This document shows, one piece after another, positions 7,613-15,844 of a stretch of DNA of 32,818 bases. The notes under the pieces were generated by a model that saw only the letters and a program-made list of their open reading frames with translations, searched no databases and was not told the DNA's origin. The stretch's first letter is position 1. Each line of letters begins with the position of its first letter. The position numbers were made by a program, and so were the translations under genes. The stretch is from Robiginitomaculum sp. (GTDB lineage: Bacteria > Pseudomonadota > Alphaproteobacteria > Caulobacterales > Maricaulaceae), in assembly GCA_002733805.1 (NCBI GenBank), contig NVXG01000049.1, positions 1 to 32,818 on the forward strand. The letters are read 5' to 3'.

Positions 7613-10033
7613 TTAAAACTCAAATTCTTTCATTTCCTGTAAAAATGCTTTTTGTAACTTGTAGCCTTCAATTTTTGCATTGATATTACTCAGTTCTTTA
7701 GCATTAATTTTTGATACTATTTTTGACATGAAGGTATTAAATACCTTGGCATTACTATCTATAGTTGCTGGCGATTGAACGGCATCAACTAATATTTTTA
7801 TTTGCTTATCGACACTGTTTAAATAAACTAGCTCCATGTTAATAGCTGACATAACGGCAACTTTGAGGATGTCTTTTAAGTTTTTTATATCATGGTTAAT
7901 TTCATCAAGGACTTGTTCTTCTGTCTCACTTGTAATTTTGTCTTTTAGTAATTCATTGATATTACAACTCATACCTTGAGAAGAAGACGTTGTGTCCATT
8001 AATGAATCGAGGCTCTCTACAATGACTTTAATTTTGTCTAATGGATTAGGGCTTTTAAGTGCCCTTTGTATTTTTTTCATTTGATTTAATAACGTATTCA
8101 AACCAAAAGTAAGTTTTTGACCCTCACCAGTTAAAGCCATGTTGATTAAACTACCTGTTCCAGCATAGTGACTATCAAGAGAATAAAATTCTTTTTCAGC
8201 TTCTATAAATTTATTTTTTCGATCATGACTAAATAATGGGTAAGAAATTAATATGTCAAAAATATCCCTTGAAAATCGTTCTATTAAGTACGAGAAACGC
8301 CCACTATTATGTCCGATATCAGAGGTGAGCTTATGGATAATGTCTTCACTTTCTTTTTCGACTTCATCAAATAGTTGAGAATTCTCACTTCCTACTATTG
8401 ATGTCGTGAACGTACGCAATATTCTCAGTTGAACATCATCTGATTTCTGATCTGTCATAGATAAAATCAAATCAGAGAATTCAACTAAAAATCGTTTATG
8501 TATTGACTGTCGGATAGATTGATTAATTTTTTGAATTGGCGTATCAAGGGTTAAACTATCGTCTACTGTTAATTTAATTTTTTGTATATAGTCGATATCA
8601 ATTTCATTAAAATAGTTTGATGTATCAATATCATCTCGAAATTTATTAGAAAAATATTTTTCAGTCCAAATTTCATTTTTTAATGTACCTTTTAGCTTTT
8701 CTAAATTGTCCTTTAGGTTAAATGTAATTTGTTTAGAACTTTCAATATTAATTCTGATTTTTTCATGTTCTTCGAAGTCTGGATCAATATCAATGTCAGC
8801 ATCTTTTAACACCGATATGAAAATATTTTTCAATGCTCTTTTATTGGTATCAATTCTACGTTTTAATATTTCGAAACGTTCATTTTCATAGTAATTTATC
8901 AATTCGGCACGTATATCTTGTATCCCGGCTTGAATCTCAAAAGATGTAGAAAACTCGCCTAAATCTATCTCTTGGTCTACCAAATACTTTTTGGCTGAGC
9001 CAACAAATACACGTTTTTTCTCACCTATCTTATACTTTTCAACATCTTTAATTAATGTACCGGTGTTTTTTTCAGATTCATTAAGATTATTGGCTGTATC
9101 AAGTTGGTTACCAAAAACAAACAACTTATCTCTTAATGAAATACCATCGTCATCTGCATTGTTTGTAATGATGTTCAACTGTGTGCCCGTTAAGCTAGGA
9201 TTACGTCCAACGTTTGTCACAAGTATGATGGCATCCGCATTTTTCAAACGTTCGATCGTTTGCCTTTCATGTATTTTAGTTGGTGAATCAAAACCTGGAA
9301 CATCATAAATGACAGCACTTTCAAGTTGCTTTAAATTTGACGATTCAATCTCAATACGTTTAACGCTGCGTGGTTTTGAAGTATCATCACCAGAATTTTC
9401 ACCTTTTATGTAAGCTTGGAAAATATCTTCAGTTAATTCAGAACCTGAAAATTCTTTACTTGAACCATCAAGAATTAGTTTATTTTTAGATTTTAAAATA
9501 TCTTCGATTTCTTTATCTGTTTTACCTAAATGGTTTTTATATAAATGAGGATGTGTACCTTCAAGAGATGAGAAGAAGTTTGAAAACTCATCCAGAGATA
9601 ATGTTTTATAACTTGCTTTGTCATATTCAGGATACTCAACTTCCTTAAGCAGTTGTTGAAAAATATCATCGAACTCACTCTCAGTATAAAATTCAACTAT
9701 AGCCTTATCAGTGCCACTAACTAAACGGGTTGATGTGAAGGTACAACGCTCTGGGGCAGAAGGTAATATAGAACTGTCAATCAAAGCATTGGCAAATGTG
9801 GACTTTCCTGCTTTTTCTAAGCCTACAATCGCAATTTCGAACTCATTACTTTTAAGCTTTTTTAAGTAAACATTATTTTTACTTGAAATAATTTCAATTT
9901 CTTGTAACTGTTCCTGAGACAAAACATTTGTTTTTGTATTTCCATCTTTTAGTTTTTCAAGAAATTCATTCTGTTTTTCTAATTTATTAATCTCTTCTTG
10001 CTTCGCAAGTTCAAACTCAACACTATTTTTCAT
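7613..10033 (-). CDS. Dynamin-like large GTPase
   Basis: This 806-aa protein is the first gene of the operon. A charged coiled-coil segment (1-60) precedes a GTPase domain: P-loop GLEKAGKST at 71-79, switch I C-T-F-T-S-T-R at 97-103, D-V-P-G at 244-247 and N-Q-L-D at 309-312 (G4). Sequence to the end is long and helical, as in the stalk of bacterial dynamin-like proteins. A moderately hydrophobic stretch around 640-660 could be the membrane paddle. Bacterial dynamins polymerise on membranes, and several take part in surviving membrane damage or phage infection (known for the family, not shown here). The start ATG 10033 follows a 5' leader of about 120 bases from the promoter at 10163-10191. 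Clustering with chaperone genes suggests the GTPase is a motor or client of the complex (inference). Confidence 0.92.
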   Translation of the reverse strand: MKNSVEFELAKQEEINKLEKQNEFLEKLKDGNTKTNVLSQEQLQEIEIISSKNNVYLKKLKSNEFEIAIVGLEKAGKSTFANALIDSSILPSAPERCTFTSTRLVSGTDKAIVEFYTESEFDDIFQQLLKEVEYPEYDKASYKTLSLDEFSNFFSSLEGTHPHLYKNHLGKTDKEIEDILKSKNKLILDGSSKEFSGSELTEDIFQAYIKGENSGDDTSKPRSVKRIEIESSNLKQLESAVIYDVPGFDSPTKIHERQTIERLKNADAIILVTNVGRNPSLTGTQLNIITNNADDDGISLRDKLFVFGNQLDTANNLNESEKNTGTLIKDVEKYKIGEKKRVFVGSAKKYLVDQEIDLGEFSTSFEIQAGIQDIRAELINYYENERFEILKRRIDTNKRALKNIFISVLKDADIDIDPDFEEHEKIRINIESSKQITFNLKDNLEKLKGTLKNEIWTEKYFSNKFRDDIDTSNYFNEIDIDYIQKIKLTVDDSLTLDTPIQKINQSIRQSIHKRFLVEFSDLILSMTDQKSDDVQLRILRTFTTSIVGSENSQLFDEVEKESEDIIHKLTSDIGHNSGRFSYLIERFSRDIFDILISYPLFSHDRKNKFIEAEKEFYSLDSHYAGTGSLINMALTGEGQKLTFGLNTLLNQMKKIQRALKSPNPLDKIKVIVESLDSLMDTTSSSQGMSCNINELLKDKITSETEEQVLDEINHDIKNLKDILKVAVMSAINMELVYLNSVDKQIKILVDAVQSPATIDSNAKVFNTFMSKIVSKINAKELSNINAKIEGYKLQKAFLQEMKEFEF

Positions 10034-10162
10034 ATTTTCTCTTTTGAATCAATCCACAGATTACTGACATAAACGAAAAAGCCTATAGTAACTCCACACA
10101 AAAAATGCTTAAACCTGTCACCAAAACATGAGTAAACATGACGAAAGTCACATAACCGACTG

Positions 10163-10191
10163 ATTATACTACACATTGCACGGTACCTCAA
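10163..10191 (-). promoter_or_regulatory. Sigma70-like promoter of the dynamin/Hsp70 operon
   Basis: In gene sense, TTGAGG (10186-10191) is followed by exactly 17 bases and then a perfect TATAAT (10163-10168). The predicted transcript start is near 10156, about 120 bases before the dynamin ATG. The TTGAGGTA around the -35 is repeated 14 bases upstream (10198-10205). It is the best consensus promoter in the window. Confidence 0.6.
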
Positions 10192-10232
10192 CAGAGATAC
10201 CTCAATGGGGACACTGCAGTTTCAGCAATGTG
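10172..10232. repeat. Paired inverted half-sites over the operon promoter
   Basis: CACATTGC (10172-10179) and its exact reverse complement GCAATGTG (10225-10232) lie 53 bases apart centre to centre, close to five DNA turns. The first copy sits in the spacer between -35 and -10 and the second lies upstream of the -35. This is the geometry of an operator pair used for repression by looping, but it could also be chance or part of the leader of the neighbouring gene's mRNA. Confidence 0.4.
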
Positions 10233-10268
10233 GTACGATATGGCGACCTTTACGTAATATTGCTTACT

Positions 10269-11333
10269 TTATGCGATCAAATGAACTTTCGATGATTCTG
10301 CATTTGCAGCACAAATTTCTGATAACTGCGCTGCGATATCATCTAGTGAAATACCTTTTTCTTGCATAAAGCTCAACACATGCTGCATATCAGCCTGACG
10401 GTTAAGTTCTACAGCTTGAGTAATATCTGCTATTAGCTGTGCAGCTTCACTTTTCGTCAATTGCTGTAAAACGGCAATACGCGCACTATCACTTAATGAG
10501 GTAACAGCGTGGATATCTGTAGATGGATCATCGATTATCGCGCTCTGTGCTGACGATTTAGCTGATGAAATGACGTTCATTTCACTCTCCTTATTTACGT
10601 TATCCACCGTGCAGATATTCATGCTTTCATTATCCATTTTGTTACAATTCACCTCTTTAATTTTGCTACTGAACTCAATGCTAACGACTTCATCCTTCGT
10701 CATGCTAGTGTCGACTTCATTTTGAGTTGGTGTTGTCACCTTACCTAATTCGCTCAGTTTCATTGCATAATAAGCAACGTTTGGTAGCATGAAATCAATA
10801 TGTATTTTCAACTCGTTTTCAAGTGCATTCATTTCTTTATTGGTCAGATAACCTAGGCCTGAATTGTCACGCTTTGCACGTTGAATAGAGTCAGTGATAA
10901 GTACCTTTCGGTGCTCACTAATAGGCTTTATCGTACCGGCTTCAATAACGAGTTTTTCTTCGCGTTTTTTAATTGCTGTGACGATATGTCGTAATGATTT
11001 AAGGATGGTTTTCAACATCTTTTCAGTATTGTGTTTTTTGTGCATTTGCAGATCCATTTTACTATTTTTCTGCTTTATTGGTTCGGGCGACACGTCTTTA
11101 TCTATTACCCGAATCTCTTGCCTCACCAACGACATGAAGTTATGTTGAGAATTGTAGTCAGAAGGTGTACTGCCGGTATACAACGGCTTTTTAACACCGT
11201 CGATAAGTACTTTTAAATGATTATTTTTTGCTTTTTGATATGTAAAAGGGATCAGACCTAATGTCTTGGTTAGCTCTTTGATTATTTCTTTTTGATATTT
11301 GCTGTATTTTCTTGCTTGTGGACTGTTAGCCAT
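10269..11333 (-). CDS. Unknown 354-aa protein with a small basic N-terminal domain and helical C-terminus
   Basis: I cannot name a family. The N-terminal 80 residues are basic and contain N-H-L-K-V-L-I-D-G followed by T-G-S-T-P-S-D and F-x-x-x-V-R-x-E-I, which looks like a small alpha/beta nucleic-acid-binding fold of the HicA/dsRBD size class (weak). Residues 95-200 are helical and basic, 200-280 are Ser/Asp/Asn-rich and probably flexible, and 285-345 form a helical tail. ATG 11333 has an AAGGAAG ribosome site eight bases upstream. An activator-type promoter with the shared AAGCTT motif lies at 11379-11422. The gene is monocistronic: the dynamin operon promoter follows its stop. Confidence 0.75.
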   Translation of the reverse strand: MANSPQARKYSKYQKEIIKELTKTLGLIPFTYQKAKNNHLKVLIDGVKKPLYTGSTPSDYNSQHNFMSLVRQEIRVIDKDVSPEPIKQKNSKMDLQMHKKHNTEKMLKTILKSLRHIVTAIKKREEKLVIEAGTIKPISEHRKVLITDSIQRAKRDNSGLGYLTNKEMNALENELKIHIDFMLPNVAYYAMKLSELGKVTTPTQNEVDTSMTKDEVVSIEFSSKIKEVNCNKMDNESMNICTVDNVNKESEMNVISSAKSSAQSAIIDDPSTDIHAVTSLSDSARIAVLQQLTKSEAAQLIADITQAVELNRQADMQHVLSFMQEKGISLDDIAAQLSEICAANAESSKVHLIA

Positions 11334-11378
11334 GTGTGACTTCCTTTAAATTTAAGTACGTTTCGTTGGTATAAATCG

Positions 11379-11422
11379 AATATACGTTAAATTTATTTAC
11401 TCAGTCGTTTGTAAGCTTATGA
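11379..11422 (-). promoter_or_regulatory. Island-wide AAGCTT operator with -10 box (copy 1)
   Basis: In gene sense, TCATAAGCTTACAAA (11408-11422) is followed 24 bases later by TATATT (11379-11384), with no good -35 between. AAGCTT ends 29 positions from the -10 edge, the same as in the copies at 16731, 32572 and 15990. It lies upstream of the 354-aa gene. The place suggests an activator bound near -43. Confidence 0.55.
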
Positions 11423-11504
11423 TATGAAATATGACGTGATGACAGGTTTCACCTAGTTTAGGTTTAGATAAAAACCTGTCATTGAATTGTTTGTTAAGCA
11501 GTAA

Positions 11505-12623
11505 TTAATCGCAACTTAAGCGAAGTTCAGGATCAATCCAATAGGTCGCAATGCCCTTCTTCTTCTCCGAATTTATTTTTATTTTTTCGAAGGCCTCGGC
11601 AGGTAACACTTTCTTCAATTTTCGATTAACATTAGATCGAATAGGTTGGATAAACTCAACTTCCATCGCTTTCAAATTCATTAGATCGCCTTCTTTCCAG
11701 GCAATGCTGTTTTCAATACCAAAGGTTTCTTTTAATACCCGCGGATCATCTGCTATTTGCGTATAGATATCTAAGTAATCAATACTGTGTTGCTTGCTCT
11801 CAGTGAACGCTCGGTCCGCCAAAATGGCGCGGTTAGATTGCTGTAATAACCATTGATAAAAGGCCAGCTCTTTCGGCGTTAACTTAATATCAATACCAAG
11901 CACAGAAACCGTCTTCGCATTCAGCGATACTTTCACCGACAAGTCTTGATTAGCGGCATTCATTTGCGCTACCGTTTTGCTAAAAGAAGCTTGATCTATC
12001 TGCTCAATAAAATCATTCGATAGTGATTTACGCATGCGTACAAACGGGATCTCGGCAAAGGTGATCTCAGCATCTTTGGTATTAAGCATCTCGCCTGGTG
12101 TTTTACCTGTGATCCAGTTGTCCTTTAACGTCGGAAAGTAAAAATCTCTGACAAATTCAAATTCGTCATTCACAAACACATGACTCAATGTATCTTGTTC
12201 ACGGCCGAATAATGACATGGCATAGCCCATGTAAAATGCCATGGTTTTCCGTCCACCAGCAATAGAGGCATGAATAGCGGCATCCTCTTGATTGGTTAAC
12301 CAAGCCACTTTACGAGTGATGAAATCTGCCATAAAGGTTTGGTCTTCTTCACGCTTGGCATCATCAAGTAAATTACCGTCTTCGTCTTCAATCACCCATA
12401 TATGTGATTCATCAAACTTAATCTCTGGTAATTGGTATTCATCATAAAGTGCTTGTAAATGCCCTCGGGTATATAGGCCATCCATCAACATCTCTTTCGA
12501 ACTCTGCGTAGTGATTACATACATTTCATCTGGGAAAGCTTTACCTTGCGTATGTAGGCCATACAAGGTTTCTGTTAATACTTGTGGGCTAGCACCCGTA
12601 ACAGCAACAAGAATATTTTTCAT
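11505..12623 (-). CDS. CARF-domain protein of the Cas_NE0113 (Csm6/ring-nuclease-like) family
   Basis: The 372-aa protein opens with a Rossmann-type CARF domain. The first loop reads V-A-V-T-G-A-S-P-Q-V-L-T-E-T-L at 7-20, and the second conserved motif is S-I-A-G-G-R-K-T-M-A-F-Y at 120-131, as in the NE0113 family that senses or cuts cyclic oligoadenylates. Residues from about 240 form a second domain with winged-helix character (K-L-T-P-K-E-L-A-F-Y-Q-W-L-L near 247) and a basic end. A CARF plus winged helix could be a cyclic-nucleotide-responsive regulator or a ring nuclease. No CRISPR array, Cas10 or effector gene occurs in the window. The gene follows the hydrolase gene by 137 bases on the same strand, so cotranscription is possible. 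Confidence 0.82.
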   Translation of the reverse strand: MKNILVAVTGASPQVLTETLYGLHTQGKAFPDEMYVITTQSSKEMLMDGLYTRGHLQALYDEYQLPEIKFDESHIWVIEDEDGNLLDDAKREEDQTFMADFITRKVAWLTNQEDAAIHASIAGGRKTMAFYMGYAMSLFGREQDTLSHVFVNDEFEFVRDFYFPTLKDNWITGKTPGEMLNTKDAEITFAEIPFVRMRKSLSNDFIEQIDQASFSKTVAQMNAANQDLSVKVSLNAKTVSVLGIDIKLTPKELAFYQWLLQQSNRAILADRAFTESKQHSIDYLDIYTQIADDPRVLKETFGIENSIAWKEGDLMNLKAMEVEFIQPIRSNVNRKLKKVLPAEAFEKIKINSEKKKGIATYWIDPELRLSCD

Positions 12624-12664
12624 GATTGTTTATATATCCATTCAATGGCTTAGCAACATTAAAC

Positions 12665-12687
12665 CGATTGTCTCATGAAAACAATCG
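12665..12687. repeat. Inverted repeat between hydrolase and CARF genes
   Basis: CGATTGT and ACAATCG form a 7-base stem with a 9-base loop, 42 bases before the CARF start. There is no T tract, so an operator or mRNA hairpin is as likely as a terminator. Confidence 0.35.
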
Positions 12688-12712
12688 CTTAGGTATATCG
12701 TTTGGTATTTAT

Positions 12713-12727
12713 TTGCGTTAAACGCAA
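12713..12727. repeat. Near-perfect palindrome downstream of the hydrolase gene
   Basis: TTGCGTTAAACGCAA has 7-base arms around one central base, 33 bases past the hydrolase stop. It has no run of T in either direction, so it may be a weak terminator or a protein site. Confidence 0.3.
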
Positions 12728-12760
12728 TAAGTCTTAACCAAGAACAAGAATTCACTTAAT

Positions 12761-13702
12761 TTAAGGACGAAGTCCCAACTCTAATTTTTTATTAAACGTT
12801 AATTGACTAAAAATCCCCGCTAATTCTCTGCCTACTTTTTCATTTTTATAACTTGTATGCCCAGAGGCAAACGCTGATACATCTAAGTTCATTATTTGCT
12901 TAATATTATGGCTTTCAATTTCAATTAGGCCTGCTGGTGTATGGTTAAATAAAGTCCCGGCACGATAACCACCTTTAAGAATGTAATCATTATCGCCATA
13001 ACAGTTAACAAGGCGAATCTCTGTATGTTTGTCTAAGATAGACGTCCATTGTTCAGCTTCCGCAGACACGGCTCCCGCAAGCATATAACAAGCCTTTACT
13101 TTATTGGCATCAAGGTTATTCAATGTGTGACGAATAACCCGCGCACCTAACGAATGACCGAATAAAATACAGCCATGCAAACTCTCGTCATCTTGTATTG
13201 CTGTCGATAGGTCGTGCCCGACATGTAAGGTTTCGTTAAAGGATTTCTTCCAATGTCCAATAACCTTGTCTGCAACGACACCTCCAACAAGAGCTGCGAT
13301 TCCAGCTGGAGTAATACTTCTTGCAAGTTTTGCCGCAGCTAATAGTTTTCCAGCACCTTTGTCGCCGCTTACACCTCCAGCGACGATACCGTCATCAAGC
13401 GCCATTTCAGTTAAGTTACCCGCGTTCCAACGAACATGAATGACTTTATTCTGAGGGTAGAGTTCATCAACAACACTTAACCAATCCGATACTTCTTCAT
13501 CGTCTTGCGATAGAAAGCCATTGATAATAAGTACACTAGGTGACTTACCTTCTCGAACAGTAGCAAGTGTGATTGATGATGATTCTCGCGCGATAAACGC
13601 CACGTCATCATTTTGAGCTAACAAGCCTTTCGCTTGATTTAACAACTGGTGTGGCCCTACGCCTTTAACTTTATTCAGTGCGGTTAAAAATAAACTTTTC
13701 AC
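12761..13702 (-). CDS. DUF726-type alpha/beta hydrolase (putative lipase or esterase)
   Basis: This 313-aa protein shows the alpha/beta-hydrolase order. A buried strand V-L-I-I-N-G-F (58-63, oxyanion loop) comes first. The nucleophile elbow G-H-S184-L-G-A follows, then an acid (D237 or D239 in Y-G-D-N-D) and a histidine (H282 in S-G-H-T-S-Y). A glycine/alanine-rich hydrophobic stretch (about 106-145) could lie in or on the membrane, as in TMCO4/DUF726 relatives. The start is GTG 13702, supported by AGGGTGA seven bases upstream. The substrate is unknown. The neighbouring GTPase genes and lost coiled-coil gene lie upstream on the same strand, so it may once have been part of their unit. A phospholipase effector is one possible role, by inference only. 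Confidence 0.8.
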   Translation of the reverse strand: MKSLFLTALNKVKGVGPHQLLNQAKGLLAQNDDVAFIARESSSITLATVREGKSPSVLIINGFLSQDDEEVSDWLSVVDELYPQNKVIHVRWNAGNLTEMALDDGIVAGGVSGDKGAGKLLAAAKLARSITPAGIAALVGGVVADKVIGHWKKSFNETLHVGHDLSTAIQDDESLHGCILFGHSLGARVIRHTLNNLDANKVKACYMLAGAVSAEAEQWTSILDKHTEIRLVNCYGDNDYILKGGYRAGTLFNHTPAGLIEIESHNIKQIMNLDVSAFASGHTSYKNEKVGRELAGIFSQLTFNKKLELGLRP

Positions 13703-13771
13703 GAGTAGGTCACCCTAAGAAACGGTTAAAAATAAAGGCGATTACCGCCATTCTAGTAATACGAGTATTGA

Positions 13772-14005
13772 TCATGAGTGATTTTTTTGATGTTTAATAA
13801 TCAGTTTACGTGCTTCTGCCATCTCTTTACGAAGTGTGGTTGCTACCTTGCTAATCCGAACATAAACTACACCCAAGATTTGCTCTAGTTTAGCGGGATC
13901 AAAGTCTATCTCTTTGGTCGACTCTGCAACCTGTTTTGCTTTGTCAGCTGTTTACTCAAATCGGTTTAAGGCGTTTTCAAAGCGTTGAACTATTTTATCA
14001 ATCAT
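13772..14005 (-). pseudogene. Small coiled-coil protein gene broken by an in-frame stop
   Basis: From ATG 14005 the frame reads M-I-D-K-I-V-Q-R-F-E-N-A-L-N-R-F-E, then TAA (13952-13954). It continues in the same frame for 59 more sense codons rich in Lys, Glu and Ala, including D-F-D-P-A-K-L-E-Q-I-L-G-V-V-Y and a basic end, before TGA at 13772-13774. Coding-like composition on both sides of one stop is the mark of a recent nonsense mutation. The intact product would be a 77-aa helical, probably coiled-coil protein of unknown role. A sequencing error at 13952-13954 would also explain it. The hydrolase gene begins 69 bases further on. Confidence 0.65.
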
Positions 14006-14043
14006 TGCTTACCTTGGATTCATACATTTAACTTACTGATTTA

Positions 14044-14083
14044 TGAGCATCATAGTTAATAACAAACTACCTATAAATGCTCA
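14044..14083. repeat. Nested inverted repeat between the GTPase pair and the broken gene
   Basis: TGAGCAT (14044-14050) pairs with ATGCTCA (14077-14083), and inside it TAGTT (14053-14057) pairs with AACTA (14065-14069). It lies 36 bases after the 219-aa GTPase stop. No T tract follows, so a terminator role is uncertain. Confidence 0.3.
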
Positions 14084-14119
14084 GGTAAACAATTTAAAAT
14101 CCACTAATGGGTAATTTTT

Positions 14120-14779
14120 TTATAGTTCTAAAATATTCCTTAGGCTGCTAATTCCTTCATTTGATTTATTACTTATAAACCTCACATTATCAACATTTAG
14201 TTTTAGAGTTAAATCATTAATAATATGAACCTTATCAACATCAGACAGAACTTCTGATAATGATCGTACAACTATATATTCTCGATTTGACTCTCGTATG
14301 CTTTTGAATATTATTTCATCTGAGGCAGATAGCTTATTACTTACAATAAAAACTAATAAATCAAATTTTCGGAATGGAAATTCTTTTTGAAATACAGCCT
14401 CTGGATGTGTAGAGGTACCATAACCAGGTACATCGACTAATTTATTTATACCAAAATCATAAACTAGTGTGCTCGGATTAACCTTAGACCAAGACGTCGC
14501 ATCAGTTTTTATACCGATCTCAGGCTGAGGGTCTAACTTAAAATCCGTAAGAGTATTTATTAGTGACGACTTCCCAGAACCCGGCTGCCCTAAAAAGGCA
14601 ATTTTTTTGTTATCACAATCTAACTTACATGACAGTTTTTTAATATTTTGTCTTAAAATAATATGACTTGTATGGGTATTATTTTCATTCACCTCAGAAG
14701 AAATAGTGTTGTCCTGAGTTGAGTAGTCATATATTTTTTTTCCTGCATATAACACCGCAGGTATCGCGAGCCACCACAT
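14120..14779 (-). CDS. Small IRG/Era-like GTPase with N-terminal membrane anchor and degenerate G4
   Basis: This 219-aa protein begins with a short hydrophobic segment (W-W-L-A-I-P-A-V-L-Y-A-G, residues 2-13) followed by Lys-Lys, which looks like a membrane anchor. Its GTPase core has a P-loop G-Q-P-G-S-G-K-S at 64-71 and D-V-P-G-Y-G at 116-121. Where N/TKxD should be, residues 171-177 read V-R-S-L-S-E-V, so the guanine-specificity motif is lost or changed. It starts 3 bases after the larger GTPase gene ends, with that gene's AAAGGG end acting as ribosome site. The same P-loop and G3 wording in both suggests a duplicated pair working together, with this member possibly a regulatory, low-activity partner (inference). 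Confidence 0.82.
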   Translation of the reverse strand: MWWLAIPAVLYAGKKIYDYSTQDNTISSEVNENNTHTSHIILRQNIKKLSCKLDCDNKKIAFLGQPGSGKSSLINTLTDFKLDPQPEIGIKTDATSWSKVNPSTLVYDFGINKLVDVPGYGTSTHPEAVFQKEFPFRKFDLLVFIVSNKLSASDEIIFKSIRESNREYIVVRSLSEVLSDVDKVHIINDLTLKLNVDNVRFISNKSNEGISSLRNILEL

Positions 14780-14782
14780 AAA

Positions 14783-15844
14783 CTAACCCTTTAGGTTATT
14801 TTTTAACACTTCAGACGCTAACTCATAACTATCTTTCGCATATGAAGCACCAACGTTCGATGTTATCGCATAACCAATAGATGCTGCGATTGCTTGGCCA
14901 ACAAACGGAATATATTTAGATACAGACTTGATAGTCTGGCGAGTTGCAAATTGCTTAAGTAATAACAAGAGCCCTTCTTTAGCAGCATATTTAACAACGT
15001 TATTAGCTAAATTCGCAACGATCGGGATACCCGCTATTTTATATGCTTCTAATCGTTCTTCAGTTAAACCGTAAGTAGCTCTGATATGTTTAAACATAAT
15101 ACCTAATGAGGCTAAATCTATAGCAACATCAACACCAGGAATAGGGTTTATACCATTTACAGCCGAAAGCCCTGCATATCGAGAAACTAATGAATCACAG
15201 ACTTGTTTTTTACGTTCCAATATCTCTTCACTAGCAGCTGAAGCTCCTCTTACCCAACGCTCTTGTTTTGCAGTATCTAAATGATGCATGATCGCTTCAC
15301 TTAAGTCTCCAATACCAGAGTCTGCGACCCTTCCCATATCAAAGTCCCTACAACTAGTGAAATATATATTCTCTTTTCTACCAATATGCGATGAAATGTC
15401 AGCTGCTTTTCTTTGTCTTAGTTCTTCTACTGAACAACCTGGTTCCCAAATCATATCTGACTGGTTATGAACAAATAAACATACCTTCCCTTCTTCAACT
15501 ACAGCGTTAAAAAATTCACTATCTGCATCACGTAATTTCCCAGATGTTACGCATAAAAGGAGATCGAAATTCATAATGTTGAATTTTTGAAAGTAGTCAT
15601 TTTTTGGAAAATTAGTTGTTCCGTATCCAGGTAAGTCACAGAAAATAAGTCCTTCATGCTCAATTTCTTGCAACTTCGTCGTTTTATCAGTCTCTACACC
15701 TACACTAGCCTTATTTGAACCAGTCAATGCATTAATTAATGAAGACTTTCCAGCGCCTGGTTGTCCAAAAAGTGCAATCCTAACTTCAGTTTTTTCTTGT
15801 TTCTCTAAATCACGTTTAATTTTTTCAATATCTTCATCTAGCAT
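14783..15844 (-). CDS. IRG-like GTPase with hydrophobic C-terminal domain
   Basis: The 353-aa protein has a full GTPase core: G-Q-P-G-A-G-K-S at 27-34, D-L-P-G-Y-G at 70-75 and V-H-N-Q-S-D at 125-130 (G4 variant N-Q-x-D). From about 205 it becomes hydrophobic and glycine/alanine-rich, including I-N-P-I-P-G-V-D-V-A-I-D-L and Y-I-P-F-V-G-Q-A-I-A-A-S-I-G-Y. This C-terminal type recurs in immunity-related (IRG) GTPases and DUF697-like proteins and probably associates with membrane. It is the first gene of a two-gene unit. The promoter may be the AAGCTT site at 15990-16031, leaving a leader of about 140 bases. A membrane-stress or anti-phage role is inference from neighbours. Confidence 0.87.
   Translation of the reverse strand: MLDEDIEKIKRDLEKQEKTEVRIALFGQPGAGKSSLINALTGSNKASVGVETDKTTKLQEIEHEGLIFCDLPGYGTTNFPKNDYFQKFNIMNFDLLLCVTSGKLRDADSEFFNAVVEEGKVCLFVHNQSDMIWEPGCSVEELRQRKAADISSHIGRKENIYFTSCRDFDMGRVADSGIGDLSEAIMHHLDTAKQERWVRGASAASEEILERKKQVCDSLVSRYAGLSAVNGINPIPGVDVAIDLASLGIMFKHIRATYGLTEERLEAYKIAGIPIVANLANNVVKYAAKEGLLLLLKQFATRQTIKSVSKYIPFVGQAIAASIGYAITSNVGASYAKDSYELASEVLKNNLKG

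Noticed and set aside
10085..10113. A second possible promoter (TTTAAG, 17 bases, TACTAT) before the dynamin gene
   Set aside because: Only three -35 matches; the TTGAGG-17-TATAAT site upstream is far better.
11334..12760. CRISPR array next to the CARF gene
   Set aside because: I looked for regularly spaced direct repeats here and across the window and found none; only short inverted repeats occur.
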